This document shows positions 19,765-28,235 of a DNA stretch of 44,643 nt, in pieces. Under the pieces are notes generated by a model. That model had not been told where the DNA came from. It saw only the letters and a program-made list of their open reading frames with translations, and did no database searches. Both the position numbers and the translations under genes were made by a program. Numbering within the stretch: position 1 is the first letter of the stretch; every line of letters begins with the position of its first letter. The stretch covers positions 1-44,643 of the forward strand of contig JAQSXP010000002.1 in the NCBI GenBank assembly GCA_029256605.1, given 5' to 3'. The DNA is from Devosia sp. (lineage in GTDB: Bacteria; Pseudomonadota; Alphaproteobacteria; Rhizobiales; Devosiaceae).

Positions 19765-20379
19765 GGCGGTAGTTCGAAGACGACGACCGTGATCCAACTG
19801 GCCGGCATTGGCGCCGCGATCGGTCATCGCGTACTCATCCTCGACACGGATTCGCAGCGGTCGGCGAGCGGCTGGCGTATGCTGCGCGATGATAATGCAT
19901 CGATTGGCGTAAAGACCTGCCGCCCTCAGGATGTGGTTGCTCTGGTATCACAGGCGGGCAAGGCGGGGGTTGAGCTTGTTTTGATCGACTATCCTCCGGT
20001 TCGAACGGCGGCGTCCGACACCATTGCGGCTGTGTCGGACCTGTCGGTGGTCGTGGCGCGGGCCTCTATGCTGGATATCGTGGTCGGCATGGATTGGATC
20101 ACATGGCTTAATGCGGCCAATCACCCATTTGCGGTTGCCATCGGGGCTGCCCCGCCCATGCGTAATGGCACGGAAGCTCCCTTCGTACGTGAGGCGCGTA
20201 AGGCTCTCAGGCAGGACGTCAGTCGGCTGTGGCGCGGACAGATCACCCTGCGTCACGTAGTGATCGAAAGCGTCGGAATGGGCGGCACCTTGATGGAGAC
20301 CGAACCGGATGGCGCTGCCGCGGGTGAGTTCTGCCGTCTCTGGACCGGGCTAATGGCAGAGCTGGAGCGCACACAATGA
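19765..20379 (+). pseudogene. ParA-like partition ATPase lacking an intact N-terminus and P-loop
   Basis: In-frame TAG then GGSSKTTTVIQLAGIGAAIGHRVLILDTDSQRSASGW; resembles KGGxGKTT...LIIDTDPQ of ParA with the leading Lys replaced by a stop and the second Gly by Ser. An ORF from GTG 19789 remains open. Confidence 0.7.
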
Positions 20380-20615
20380 AGAGGTCCATGGCAGACAGCG
20401 TCGCGAGGCTGACCGGAGGGGCAGTCGACAAGGCGGACGATCTGAAGGGAGTCGATCCGGGATCTATCAGTGCCGATATTCTATATCGCAGTACCCGTCG
20501 GGACCGCGACATGCTCAAGCGCCTCGCGATCGACGAGCAGTCCTCGATGCAGGTGATTATCCACGAGGCGCTCAACGACTGGCTGATCAAGCGCGGCAGG
20601 CAACCGATGTCGTAG
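20376..20615 (+). CDS. Ribbon-helix-helix-like small protein (partition/antitoxin type)
   Basis: 79 aa; STRRDRDMLKRLAIDEQSSMQVIIHEALNDWLIKRG; ATGA overlap with the ParA-like gene. Confidence 0.65.
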   Translation: MKRSMADSVARLTGGAVDKADDLKGVDPGSISADILYRSTRRDRDMLKRLAIDEQSSMQVIIHEALNDWLIKRGRQPMS

Positions 20616-20888
20616 GAGTGCCGGGGCTACCATGCTAGCACGCTATCTTTCTAGCCTGATAACAAGACAACTTGTGTTGGAGCGAGTGGCCATGCCTGCA
20701 GTTCAGCTGGCGTTAACCACGCGATCGAGCCGCGCCTTGCACCGGCCAAACGGATCCTCATCTTGGTCATGTCGGGCCGGATTCGGCTCGATATGGTCGG
20801 AACCGCCTTCTGCAAAAGGCGGCCGACGGAAGGTCTGCAAACCAACCGTCGACCTGACCATGCAACCCCTGACTCACCAGGTGATCAC

Positions 20889-21443
20889 ATGGCTACCCTT
20901 CCTTCTACCGGCGCGAACGCGCCGGGCAAGTCTCATCCGTATTCTTTCCCGATCGAGCCGCCGCGCCTGAGTGGCGGGCTAATCCAGCACGCGCTGGTCT
21001 CGGCCTCTACCCAGGTGAAGATTCTCAAGGTCGTTGACGAGACCGGCAGCGCCAGCGTTGCCGACATCATCGCCGAGCTGCCCGACCATCCCGATCCGGT
21101 CTCCGCCATCCTGGTCATGGTCGATCTCAAAATCCTCGTGGTTGATGTGAACGGCGTGCTTGACGGCAACGCCACTGTCCGCCGGGCTGACCCCGAGCCG
21201 GACCCGGAAGACCAGGGCGGCAGGCCCGCCGCGCCCGGTGGCGGGTCCGGTTCCGCCGGATCCGGTTCGACCCTCTCGGGCTTTTCCGCTGCCGGCGATG
21301 CCTTGGCCACGCCCGCGACCCACGATAGGCTGACGCGGCTCGATGTGCCCCCCTTCTCGCCCAGTGTCGTGGTCGGCCCCGGGGAATGCCGCCGGGCCTT
21401 GGCCGCCGGACCGAGCTGCACCGCCCCGGCGTCTATGCGTTGA
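20889..21443 (+). CDS. Hypothetical protein with HTH-like N-terminal segment and Pro/Gly/Ser-rich linker
   Basis: MATLPSTGANAPGKSHPYSFPIEPPRLSGGLIQHALVSASTQVKILKVVDETGSASVADIIAELPDHPDPVSAILVMVDLKILVV...; start set at ATG 20889. Confidence 0.55.
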   Translation: MATLPSTGANAPGKSHPYSFPIEPPRLSGGLIQHALVSASTQVKILKVVDETGSASVADIIAELPDHPDPVSAILVMVDLKILVVDVNGVLDGNATVRRADPEPDPEDQGGRPAAPGGGSGSAGSGSTLSGFSAAGDALATPATHDRLTRLDVPPFSPSVVVGPGECRRALAAGPSCTAPASMR

Positions 21444-22180
21444 TCGGTCCGGAGGGCGTGTATGTCGGTACCGGTGCCGATGTCGGCCTGCGTGTCGCCA
21501 TCGGCCAGCAGCCGGTGGGCGATATCGACACGGTCTTGGTCATCACCGATGCCAACAACAATCTCAGCGAAGACGATGCGAGGGCGTGCGAGCGCATGCT
21601 CTGGTCCCGCGTCGCCGCTGCGCGCGAATACACGTTGGTCAATGGCTTGCCCGATGGCGCCAGCATCGAAGCGCAACGCTATAGCGAGCTGGAGGCTTTT
21701 CTGGGATCGGCCTGTCTCGCGCTGCGCCATTGTGGGGTGCTGTTCACCGCCGGATCGGCCCGCAGCGTGCTCGCGGGCCCGCGCGGGGAGCCGGGACGCG
21801 CGGGGCCCGTGCGCCCCTTCAACTCGATTCCGCCCGGCGAGGTGCTCGAGCTCGAGTTCGGAGCCGGACTTGTGGCCCTGGCGGCGCGCCAGTCGGAGAC
21901 TCGCTGGATCCTGCTCAAGGGATCCGATGTGCGAATCGACACCGTCGCCAGCGCCAATGCCAGCACGCGCTACCTGCGCGCCGCCTGGCAGCACGCGGGT
22001 TTGCTGGGGATGGCGCCCGACGGCAGGAGCCTCGTCGCCGCACGCGACCTGATCTTCCGCAGCGGGAGTGCGGTGGCGCAGTTCTGCGCCGGATCCAAGG
22101 GCCGCACGCTTGAGAGCTGGAAGCCGATCGCGCCTGATGGTGGCTATGATCCGCAGACCCCGGCCTTGATCGCCGCCTAG
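21386..22180 (+). CDS. GIY-YIG-like domain plus DUF4357 C-terminal domain protein
   Basis: RPGVYALIGPEGVYVGTGADVGLRVAIGQ (GIY-YIG-like core) and WILLKGSDVRIDTVASANASTRYLRAAWQHAGLL...LIFRSGSAVAQFCAGSKGRTLESWK (DUF4357-like). Confidence 0.7.
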   Translation: MPPGLGRRTELHRPGVYALIGPEGVYVGTGADVGLRVAIGQQPVGDIDTVLVITDANNNLSEDDARACERMLWSRVAAAREYTLVNGLPDGASIEAQRYSELEAFLGSACLALRHCGVLFTAGSARSVLAGPRGEPGRAGPVRPFNSIPPGEVLELEFGAGLVALAARQSETRWILLKGSDVRIDTVASANASTRYLRAAWQHAGLLGMAPDGRSLVAARDLIFRSGSAVAQFCAGSKGRTLESWKPIAPDGGYDPQTPALIAA

Positions 22181-22266
22181 GCCCCGCCTCCCTCCAAACT
22201 TCCCCTTCACTCCCATTGTTAGCGCGGACCGACCGTTCGTGGTCGGTCCAGCGCCAGGAGCAGTTC

Positions 22267-24177
22267 ATGCCCGACGACACCCATGAATATGATGACGATA
22301 CCGTAACCGTACTGGAAGCGCCCTTGTCTGCAGATGTGGCCCTTGCCCAGGAGGCGCTCGCTCAGGCGCTTTCGCGCCGAACGAGGGCGCTGCTGCCCAA
22401 GCCCTCGCAGGTGATCATCCTCAAGGTACCGAGTGGCGATTGGGTCGATCCCATCAGCCACGCACTGCCCATGGTGACGTCAAAGATCACGGTCAAGACG
22501 GCCGACGAGCTCGAGCGTCTCAATAAGATCGATCGGCGCGCGGGCGCCAGCGCCCTGCGGAGTCTCCGGACTGGCCGCACCATCGTCTTTGTCTCGCAGG
22601 ACCCCGAGACGATCCTCGATCAGACCGTGCTGGCGGCTGCCGACGCCACCATCGTCATCCCGCCACTGACGGTGGCGCTGTTGCGCAAGGTCATCCGGCA
22701 GGTCAGCAAGCAGACGGCGCGGGGTGTGACCGCCGAGATGGCCGAACAGCCGCTGCCGGTCATCCTCTCGGCCATCCGCCCCGGTCTGCCGGCACGTGCT
22801 TCGGTCGCCAGACTCGCCCGCGCCCTCGAGATGCGCCCTGCGCCGCCGATGGTGTCCTCCGTGCCCCTGCTGAGCCAGCTGCCGCTGACCTCCACGCTGC
22901 GCAGCTGGACCGACCAGGCCCTGGCCGATCTCGCCGCCGTTCAGGCCGGCACGCTCCCCGTGGGTCATCTGGTGTACGGGGTCCTCGAAGGCGTCCCCGG
23001 TACGGGCAAGACGCTTCTTGCCGAAAGCCTCGCGCGCACCGCCGGCTGGAGCTTAGTGTCGAGCACCATCGGAGCGTGGTTTACGCACGGCGATGGGGCG
23101 CTCGGCGGGGTGGCGCGCAACATAAAGGACTTTGTCGATACGGTGCTCGCTGCCGAGCCGTGCATCGGCTACCTCGACGAGCTCGACGGCCTCCCGGACA
23201 GGGCGACCATGGACAGCCGGAGCAGGGAGTGGTGGACCCCGATCGTCAATCTCGTGCTGGTCGAGATCGACCGGCTCAGGAGGTCCGGGAAACCGGTGCT
23301 GCTTCTGGGCGGCACCAACTACTATACACGTCTGGACGCGGCTCTCGTCCGCCCCGGACGCCTGCAGCAGCGCGTGTCTTTCCTGCCGCCTCAGAGCGAC
23401 GACGAAGTAACTGCCTTTCTGCGGCATTTTCTTGCGGACGATCTGATGGACGCCGACCTCTCCCCCCTGCTTCGGTTCGCCAGCGGCGCCACGCCGGCGG
23501 CAATGGAGGGCTGGGTGAAGGAGGCGCGAGCGCAGGCCCGCGCCGCCGGAAGGTCGATGCGGCTGCGCGATCTCCTGAGCCAGATGGTGCCGGATGACAC
23601 CCGAAGCCAGGCGGACGTTCGCGCGATTGCCCTTCACGAAGTGGGCCATGCCCTCGTGGCGCATCGCCTCGGCCATGCCGTCGAGACGCTGTCCATCATT
23701 CCGGTGGGACGCTCGGCCGGGCACACCCGCAGCACACTGCCGGGCCTGCTTCTCGATTTGGCCGACATCCGCGATACAGCAACGGTCATGCTGGCCGGGC
23801 GCGCTGCCGACACCGTCCTGGGCGCCGGCGCCAGTACGGGGGCGGAAGGCGATCTCGAAGCGGCGACGCGGATCCTGCTTGCGGCCCATGAGCGACAGGG
23901 TCTCACGGATAACCTGCTCTATATGCCGGCGGTCGGCTCCCGTTCGGATCCGTCCATGGTGACGGCGGTCGCGAAGGAACTTCGTGACCTGCTCGACCGC
24001 GCCAGCGCAATGATCAATGCCGAGCGGGATCGTGCCTATGAGCTCGCCGATCACCTGATCGCTTCGCGGGTCCTGACCGGCAAGGAAGTTGCTGACTGTC
24101 TCGGCGGGGCGCCGCGCGCTGTCAGGAGGACGCGCCGTTCGGCACCTCGACCCGGCGCGAGGAGGATGGCATCGTGA
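22267..24177 (+). CDS. FtsH-like AAA+ ATPase / M41-type zinc metalloprotease without transmembrane segments
   Basis: Walker A GVPGTGKT, Walker B IGYLDELDG, GGTNYYTRLDAALVRPGRLQQRV (sensor 1 / Arg finger), HEVGHALVAH (HExGH), STGAEGDLEAATRILLAAHERQG (third zinc ligand region). ATG 22267 preceded by AGGAG. Confidence 0.88.
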   Translation: MPDDTHEYDDDTVTVLEAPLSADVALAQEALAQALSRRTRALLPKPSQVIILKVPSGDWVDPISHALPMVTSKITVKTADELERLNKIDRRAGASALRSLRTGRTIVFVSQDPETILDQTVLAAADATIVIPPLTVALLRKVIRQVSKQTARGVTAEMAEQPLPVILSAIRPGLPARASVARLARALEMRPAPPMVSSVPLLSQLPLTSTLRSWTDQALADLAAVQAGTLPVGHLVYGVLEGVPGTGKTLLAESLARTAGWSLVSSTIGAWFTHGDGALGGVARNIKDFVDTVLAAEPCIGYLDELDGLPDRATMDSRSREWWTPIVNLVLVEIDRLRRSGKPVLLLGGTNYYTRLDAALVRPGRLQQRVSFLPPQSDDEVTAFLRHFLADDLMDADLSPLLRFASGATPAAMEGWVKEARAQARAAGRSMRLRDLLSQMVPDDTRSQADVRAIALHEVGHALVAHRLGHAVETLSIIPVGRSAGHTRSTLPGLLLDLADIRDTATVMLAGRAADTVLGAGASTGAEGDLEAATRILLAAHERQGLTDNLLYMPAVGSRSDPSMVTAVAKELRDLLDRASAMINAERDRAYELADHLIASRVLTGKEVADCLGGAPRAVRRTRRSAPRPGARRMAS

Positions 24178-24322
24178 GCCGTCTCACCCGCGACACCATC
24201 CTGGCCGGGCTGCAGGTGACCCGGCTCACCCAGCAGGGACCCTTGCCGACTGCAGCGGACCTTGCCCCGGCAGCCGACCGTGTCCTCCTCACAGTTCAAC
24301 TGCTTGGCGATGCGGACCTTTA
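24174..24322 (+). pseudogene. Truncated downstream ORF coupled to the AAA/M41 gene (MSRLTRDTILAGLQVTRLTQQGPLPTAADLAPAADRVLL...)
   Basis: GTG start overlaps the upstream TGA (GTGA); runs into unrelated minus-strand helicase-like sequence. Confidence 0.5.
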
Positions 24323-24368
24323 GTTCGTCGGCTGCGCTCTTGTTGAAGGCCAGGACCAGTATCCTCCT
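24294..24368 (-). pseudogene. UvrD/Rep-like helicase fragment
   Basis: RRILVLAFNKSAADELKVRIAKQLN resembles UvrD-family motif Ia; no remainder of the gene is present. Confidence 0.6.
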
Positions 24369-24532
24369 CTGGAGCACGGCGACCTGGCCGCCGCAGAACC
24401 AGCCCATGGCACTGATGGAGCTATGGACGAGCAGAGTGTCGCCCGCTGTGACACCCGGTTTGCCAAGTCGTGTTGCAGGCTCTCGGTGGGTGGCGGAAAC
24501 TTGGTGCGTGAAATGGTATCAGCTTCACTCAT
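24369..24532 (-). pseudogene. Aminoglycoside 3-N-acetyltransferase (AAC(3)-like) N-terminal fragment, frameshifted
   Basis: MSEADTISRTKFPPPTESLQHDLAN in one frame, then GVTAGDTLLVHSSISAMGWFCGGQVAVLQ in another; matches the AAC(3) N-terminal pattern. Confidence 0.7.
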
Positions 24533-24766
24533 GGTCGGCACTCCGCAGTCACGAGGACTGGTGCTTCCCTTTTCTGGCATCCACCCGATGTACGGCAATC
24601 GGGAAATGGGGGCAGTGCTGGCGGGACAGGGGGTGGATAGTCGACTGACCGCTTTCGGAATGCGGTGTGAGGAAGCGGACAATGATCTTCTTGATTAAAC
24701 CGGCTACTGCGTAGGTTGCACTTAAGCCTGCCCGGCGGCAGTGTTGCTAAACGAAGGGGGCGGAAC

Positions 24767-25282
24767 ATGGATATGACCGCGGTAAGGATCAGGCCGATCA
24801 CCGAAGCGGACGCCGAGGGCTTTCGCCAGGCTGTGGGCATGGTGGGGCGCGAGCGCATCTATATCCGCTTGACCGACGCCCCAAGCGCCGAGGACGCTCT
24901 AGCCTTCGTGCGCAGCAATATCGAGAACGGGCACCCCCAATTCGTTGCCGAGCACGCAGGCGACATCGTCGGTTGGTGCGACATCGTTCGCGGCGACTAT
25001 GAGGCTGAAAAGCACGTCGGCTCACTGGGTATCGGCATCATACCAGCATGGCGTGAGCGCGGCGTTGGCCGCCGGCTCATAGAAGCAACGCTGGAAGCCG
25101 CAGACGCAGCCAAATTCTTGAGGATTGAACTGACGGCCAACGCCAACAACGAACGGGCTATCCGATTGTATGAGAGCGTGGGCTTTGTGGAAGAAGGCCG
25201 CAAGCGCAGCGCACGACTGCTTCAAGAGCAGTTCTGCGACGTCTTGGTGATGGGGCGCCTTCGTCTCTCACCGCAAAGCTAA
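24767..25282 (+). CDS. GNAT family N-acetyltransferase
   Basis: VRIRPITEADAEGF; LGIGIIPAWRERGVGRRLIEATLEAADA; NERAIRLYESVGFVEEGRK. Confidence 0.93.
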   Translation: MDMTAVRIRPITEADAEGFRQAVGMVGRERIYIRLTDAPSAEDALAFVRSNIENGHPQFVAEHAGDIVGWCDIVRGDYEAEKHVGSLGIGIIPAWRERGVGRRLIEATLEAADAAKFLRIELTANANNERAIRLYESVGFVEEGRKRSARLLQEQFCDVLVMGRLRLSPQS

Positions 25283-25409
25283 GAAGTAGCGGGGGCAGCT
25301 TTTGGCGCGCTGCACGTAGGGCCTGATAGGCAGAGATGGGATCGAGATCCGACGCCGGTCACGTTGCCATAGTCGTTCTCTCCACGGCCGCTTTGGCCGA
25401 AGGAGAAAT

Positions 25410-26045
25410 GTGATGGGTATCTCTCAGTACGACCCTGCTGCTTCAGGGAGACCTGCCTGGAACGCCGGCCGGCAGGTTGGCGCCAAGCGCGCATTAAAGA
25501 TCAGACAAATCTGGTCAATCCGCTTCTTCCTTGACCGAGAAGGAAGGATGAGAGACCGAGCACTCTTTGACCTGGCGATAGACAGCAAGCTCCGAGGCTG
25601 CGATCTCGTGAAGATCAAGATCGGCACACTCGTGGCAGGACCGGCCATCCGGTCACGGTCAATGGTGATCCAGCAGAAGACGGGGAGGCCCGTCCAGTTC
25701 GAGATCACAGCTGACACACGAGCCAGCCTACTTGCCTGGCTCGAGCGACGCGGGGGCACGATTGATGACTTCGCGTTCCCGAGCCGAGTTGTGGCCAACG
25801 GCCACTTGAGCACCCGCCAGTACGCCAGGCTGGTAGACGAGTGGGTCACGGCTATCGGACTGACGCCTGAGGAGTATGGCACCCATTCTCTGCGCCGCAC
25901 CAAGGCGTCGCTCATCTACAAGGCCACAGGAAACCTGCGAGCCATCCAGATACTCCTCGGTCATAGCAAAATCGAGAACACAGTGCGGTACCTTGGCGTG
26001 GACGTCGACGACGCTCTCTCGCTGTCAGAGGCTACCGAGATCTGA
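25410..26045 (+). CDS. Tyrosine recombinase/integrase, catalytic domain only
   Basis: DSKLRGCDLVKIKIG (R), QQKTGRPV (K), HSLRRTKA (HxxR), LLGHSKIENTVRYLGVD (H...Y). Confidence 0.93.
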   Translation: MMGISQYDPAASGRPAWNAGRQVGAKRALKIRQIWSIRFFLDREGRMRDRALFDLAIDSKLRGCDLVKIKIGTLVAGPAIRSRSMVIQQKTGRPVQFEITADTRASLLAWLERRGGTIDDFAFPSRVVANGHLSTRQYARLVDEWVTAIGLTPEEYGTHSLRRTKASLIYKATGNLRAIQILLGHSKIENTVRYLGVDVDDALSLSEATEI

Positions 26046-26249
26046 GCAAGCGACTTCGCCGGCAGCCGTTTCTGCACCGTCGGCGAAGCGCCCCATTTCT
26101 GCCGTTCAGGCCATCGTTGCGGCAATCTGAAAGCTGACGGCTTAGCAACTGCGGTCTGGTATCCTCCCAATAACGACAAAAAATCACAACATCGATTTGG
26201 ACGAGGGCAAGCTGGTGATGAATGTGCGTTTATGATTCCGCCCGAAGCA

Positions 26250-26888
26250 TCACGACTTGACGGGAAATCTGGCTTCAAGTTCGGATACCTGTTCGGGGTC
26301 CAGGGGCCGGTAGTCCTGGTCCCGTAGCAGCAGGTAGAGCCGCGCCGACTCTTCGAGTTCTTCGGCCGCGTGGACTGCTTCCTCTAAAGAAATTCCGGCC
26401 ACTACGGGTCCGTGATTGGCGAGCAAGACGCAATGGTGTCGAGCGGCCAGCTTTCGCACGGCCCCGGCGAGCGCGCCGTCTCCTGGCGGGAAATAGGGAA
26501 CGAGCGGCAGCTTGCCGACACGCATGACCTGATAGGCCGTCATTGCCGGCAAGACGTTGGCGTGATCGAGACCGCAGAGGCAACTGACCGCCACCGAATG
26601 TGTCGAATGGAGGTGGACAATGGCCCGGGCCCGGGGGCGTTCGCCATACATCGCCATATGCAGGAACGCCTCCTTGGTGGGCGGGTCTCCTGACAAGAGC
26701 GTGCCATCGGCCGCGAGGCGCGAAATGCGCGCGGGGTCGATGGCGCCCATCGAGGATCCGGTCGGTGTCATCAGCCAGCCATCATCGAGACGCAGGCTGA
26801 TATTGCCGGTCGATCCATGGGTCAGCCCCCGATCAAAGATCGAGCGGGCAAACCAGGCAATCTGTTCGCGCTGTTTGGTTTCGGTCAT
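26250..26888 (-). CDS. otnC: Class II aldolase/adducin family, 3-oxo-tetronate 4-phosphate decarboxylase-like
   Basis: THGSTGNISLR, TPTGSSMGAIDPARIS, IVHLHSTHSVAVSCL, LLANHGPVVAG; adjacent to an OtnK-like gene. Confidence 0.85.
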   Translation of the reverse strand: MTETKQREQIAWFARSIFDRGLTHGSTGNISLRLDDGWLMTPTGSSMGAIDPARISRLAADGTLLSGDPPTKEAFLHMAMYGERPRARAIVHLHSTHSVAVSCLCGLDHANVLPAMTAYQVMRVGKLPLVPYFPPGDGALAGAVRKLAARHHCVLLANHGPVVAGISLEEAVHAAEELEESARLYLLLRDQDYRPLDPEQVSELEARFPVKS

Positions 26889-28150
26889 TGCAACACGTCC
26901 AGCGCATGCTCGAAAAAGTCGGCGCCGCCAAAATTACCGCTTTTCAGCGACAGGGTCACCGGGCTTTCGCCGATGGACTGGGTCCAAGGAACACCCGGCG
27001 CGATAAGCTGGCCGATCTGCAGCGCCTTGATGCCCAAAGCCGAAACGACGGCGCCGGAGGTTTCGCCGCCGGCAACGAGAAACCGGCCGATGCCCTGACG
27101 GCGCAAGCCCGTGGCGATCTCGCCGAGGACCTGTTCCATCATCGCGCCGGCTCGCTCGCGACCGTAACGCGCTTGTGCTGCGGCAACAGTGTCTGGATCG
27201 GCCGACCCATAGATGACAACGGGAGTGTCTTCGGCCTGCGCAGCTGACCAGTTGAGCGCGGCGGCGGCAACGCCCTCCTCCCTCGCTATGGCGTCGATAT
27301 CGAGTCGGAATGACGGCCAGAGCGCAGAGGCCCTTTGCAACTGATTACGGGTAGCCGCTGAACAGCTGCCTGCGAGGATAGCGGCGCGACCCGAGCCCGA
27401 AACGGCCTGGGCGAGCGCTCCCGCCCCCAACTTTCCCGCGCGGCGAAAATTGTCGGGCAGTCCCATGGAGATCGCCGACCCGCCGGTGATAAAGGGGTGA
27501 TCGTGAACGGCCTGTCCGAGCCGGCGCAGATCGTCGTCGGCGATGGCGTCGGTCACCGCATAGCCGACGCCGGTCTTGCGCAGACGGGCAAGCTCTGCGC
27601 GGATGGCGGTAACATCCTGGCTCACCACATCATAGCGCACCAGTCCGACGGCGCGCGCTGACTGCGCGGACATCAGCTCGACAAGGTTCGAGCGCCGCAT
27701 GGGCGTGAGCGGATGGTCGCGCATCGGAGAATCCTGCAGCAACTGGTCGCCGACAAAGAGGTGGCCGCGAAACACGGTCCGACCGTTGGCCGGAAAGGCC
27801 GGGCAGACGATGGCCAGATCGGCGTTTAGCGCCTCGGCCAGGGCATCTGCCACCGGCCCGATATTGCCATCGTCCGTTGAGTCAAAGGTCGAGCAATATT
27901 TGAAGAGGATCTGTTCGGCGCCCGCTTTGCGCAGTGCGCCCAGTGTCGCCAGTGATTGCTCAATGGCTTCCCGTGCCGGCGCCGTACGCGTCTTGAGGGC
28001 GACCACGACAGCCGCGGCATCGCCCGCCAGAGCCATCGTTGCCGCATCCGGCACGCCGATCAGCTGGACGACCGGCATGCCTTCGCGCGCGAGGATACTG
28101 CCAAGGTCGGTCGCGCCGGTGAAATCGTCGGCAATGGCTCCCAGAAGCAT
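26885..28150 (-). CDS. otnK: Four-carbon acid sugar kinase family (DUF1537), 3-oxo-tetronate kinase-like
   Basis: MLLGAIADDFTGATDLGSILAREGMPV; FKYCSTFDSTDDGNIGPVADAL; VAGGETSGAVVSALG; start set at 28150. Confidence 0.85.
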   Translation of the reverse strand: MLLGAIADDFTGATDLGSILAREGMPVVQLIGVPDAATMALAGDAAAVVVALKTRTAPAREAIEQSLATLGALRKAGAEQILFKYCSTFDSTDDGNIGPVADALAEALNADLAIVCPAFPANGRTVFRGHLFVGDQLLQDSPMRDHPLTPMRRSNLVELMSAQSARAVGLVRYDVVSQDVTAIRAELARLRKTGVGYAVTDAIADDDLRRLGQAVHDHPFITGGSAISMGLPDNFRRAGKLGAGALAQAVSGSGRAAILAGSCSAATRNQLQRASALWPSFRLDIDAIAREEGVAAAALNWSAAQAEDTPVVIYGSADPDTVAAAQARYGRERAGAMMEQVLGEIATGLRRQGIGRFLVAGGETSGAVVSALGIKALQIGQLIAPGVPWTQSIGESPVTLSLKSGNFGGADFFEHALDVLQ

Positions 28151-28235
28151 CTTGGGTCTTCTCCAGCTGTGCCGGCGATAATTACGCCGGCTAATCCCCA
28201 ATCCGGCCTGCTGCCGGTCCGCAAGCGTGGGCCGA

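Noticed and set aside
20632-20970. 112-aa plus-strand ORF between the RHH and HTH-like genes
   Set aside because: No recognisable domain and overlaps the start of the HTH-like ORF; more likely intergenic.
20933-22216. 427-aa minus-strand ORF opposite the GIY-YIG/DUF4357 gene
   Set aside because: Shadow ORF; the plus strand carries recognisable domains and codon structure.
23053-24054. 333-aa minus-strand ORF opposite the AAA/M41 gene
   Set aside because: Shadow ORF of a gene with clear catalytic motifs.
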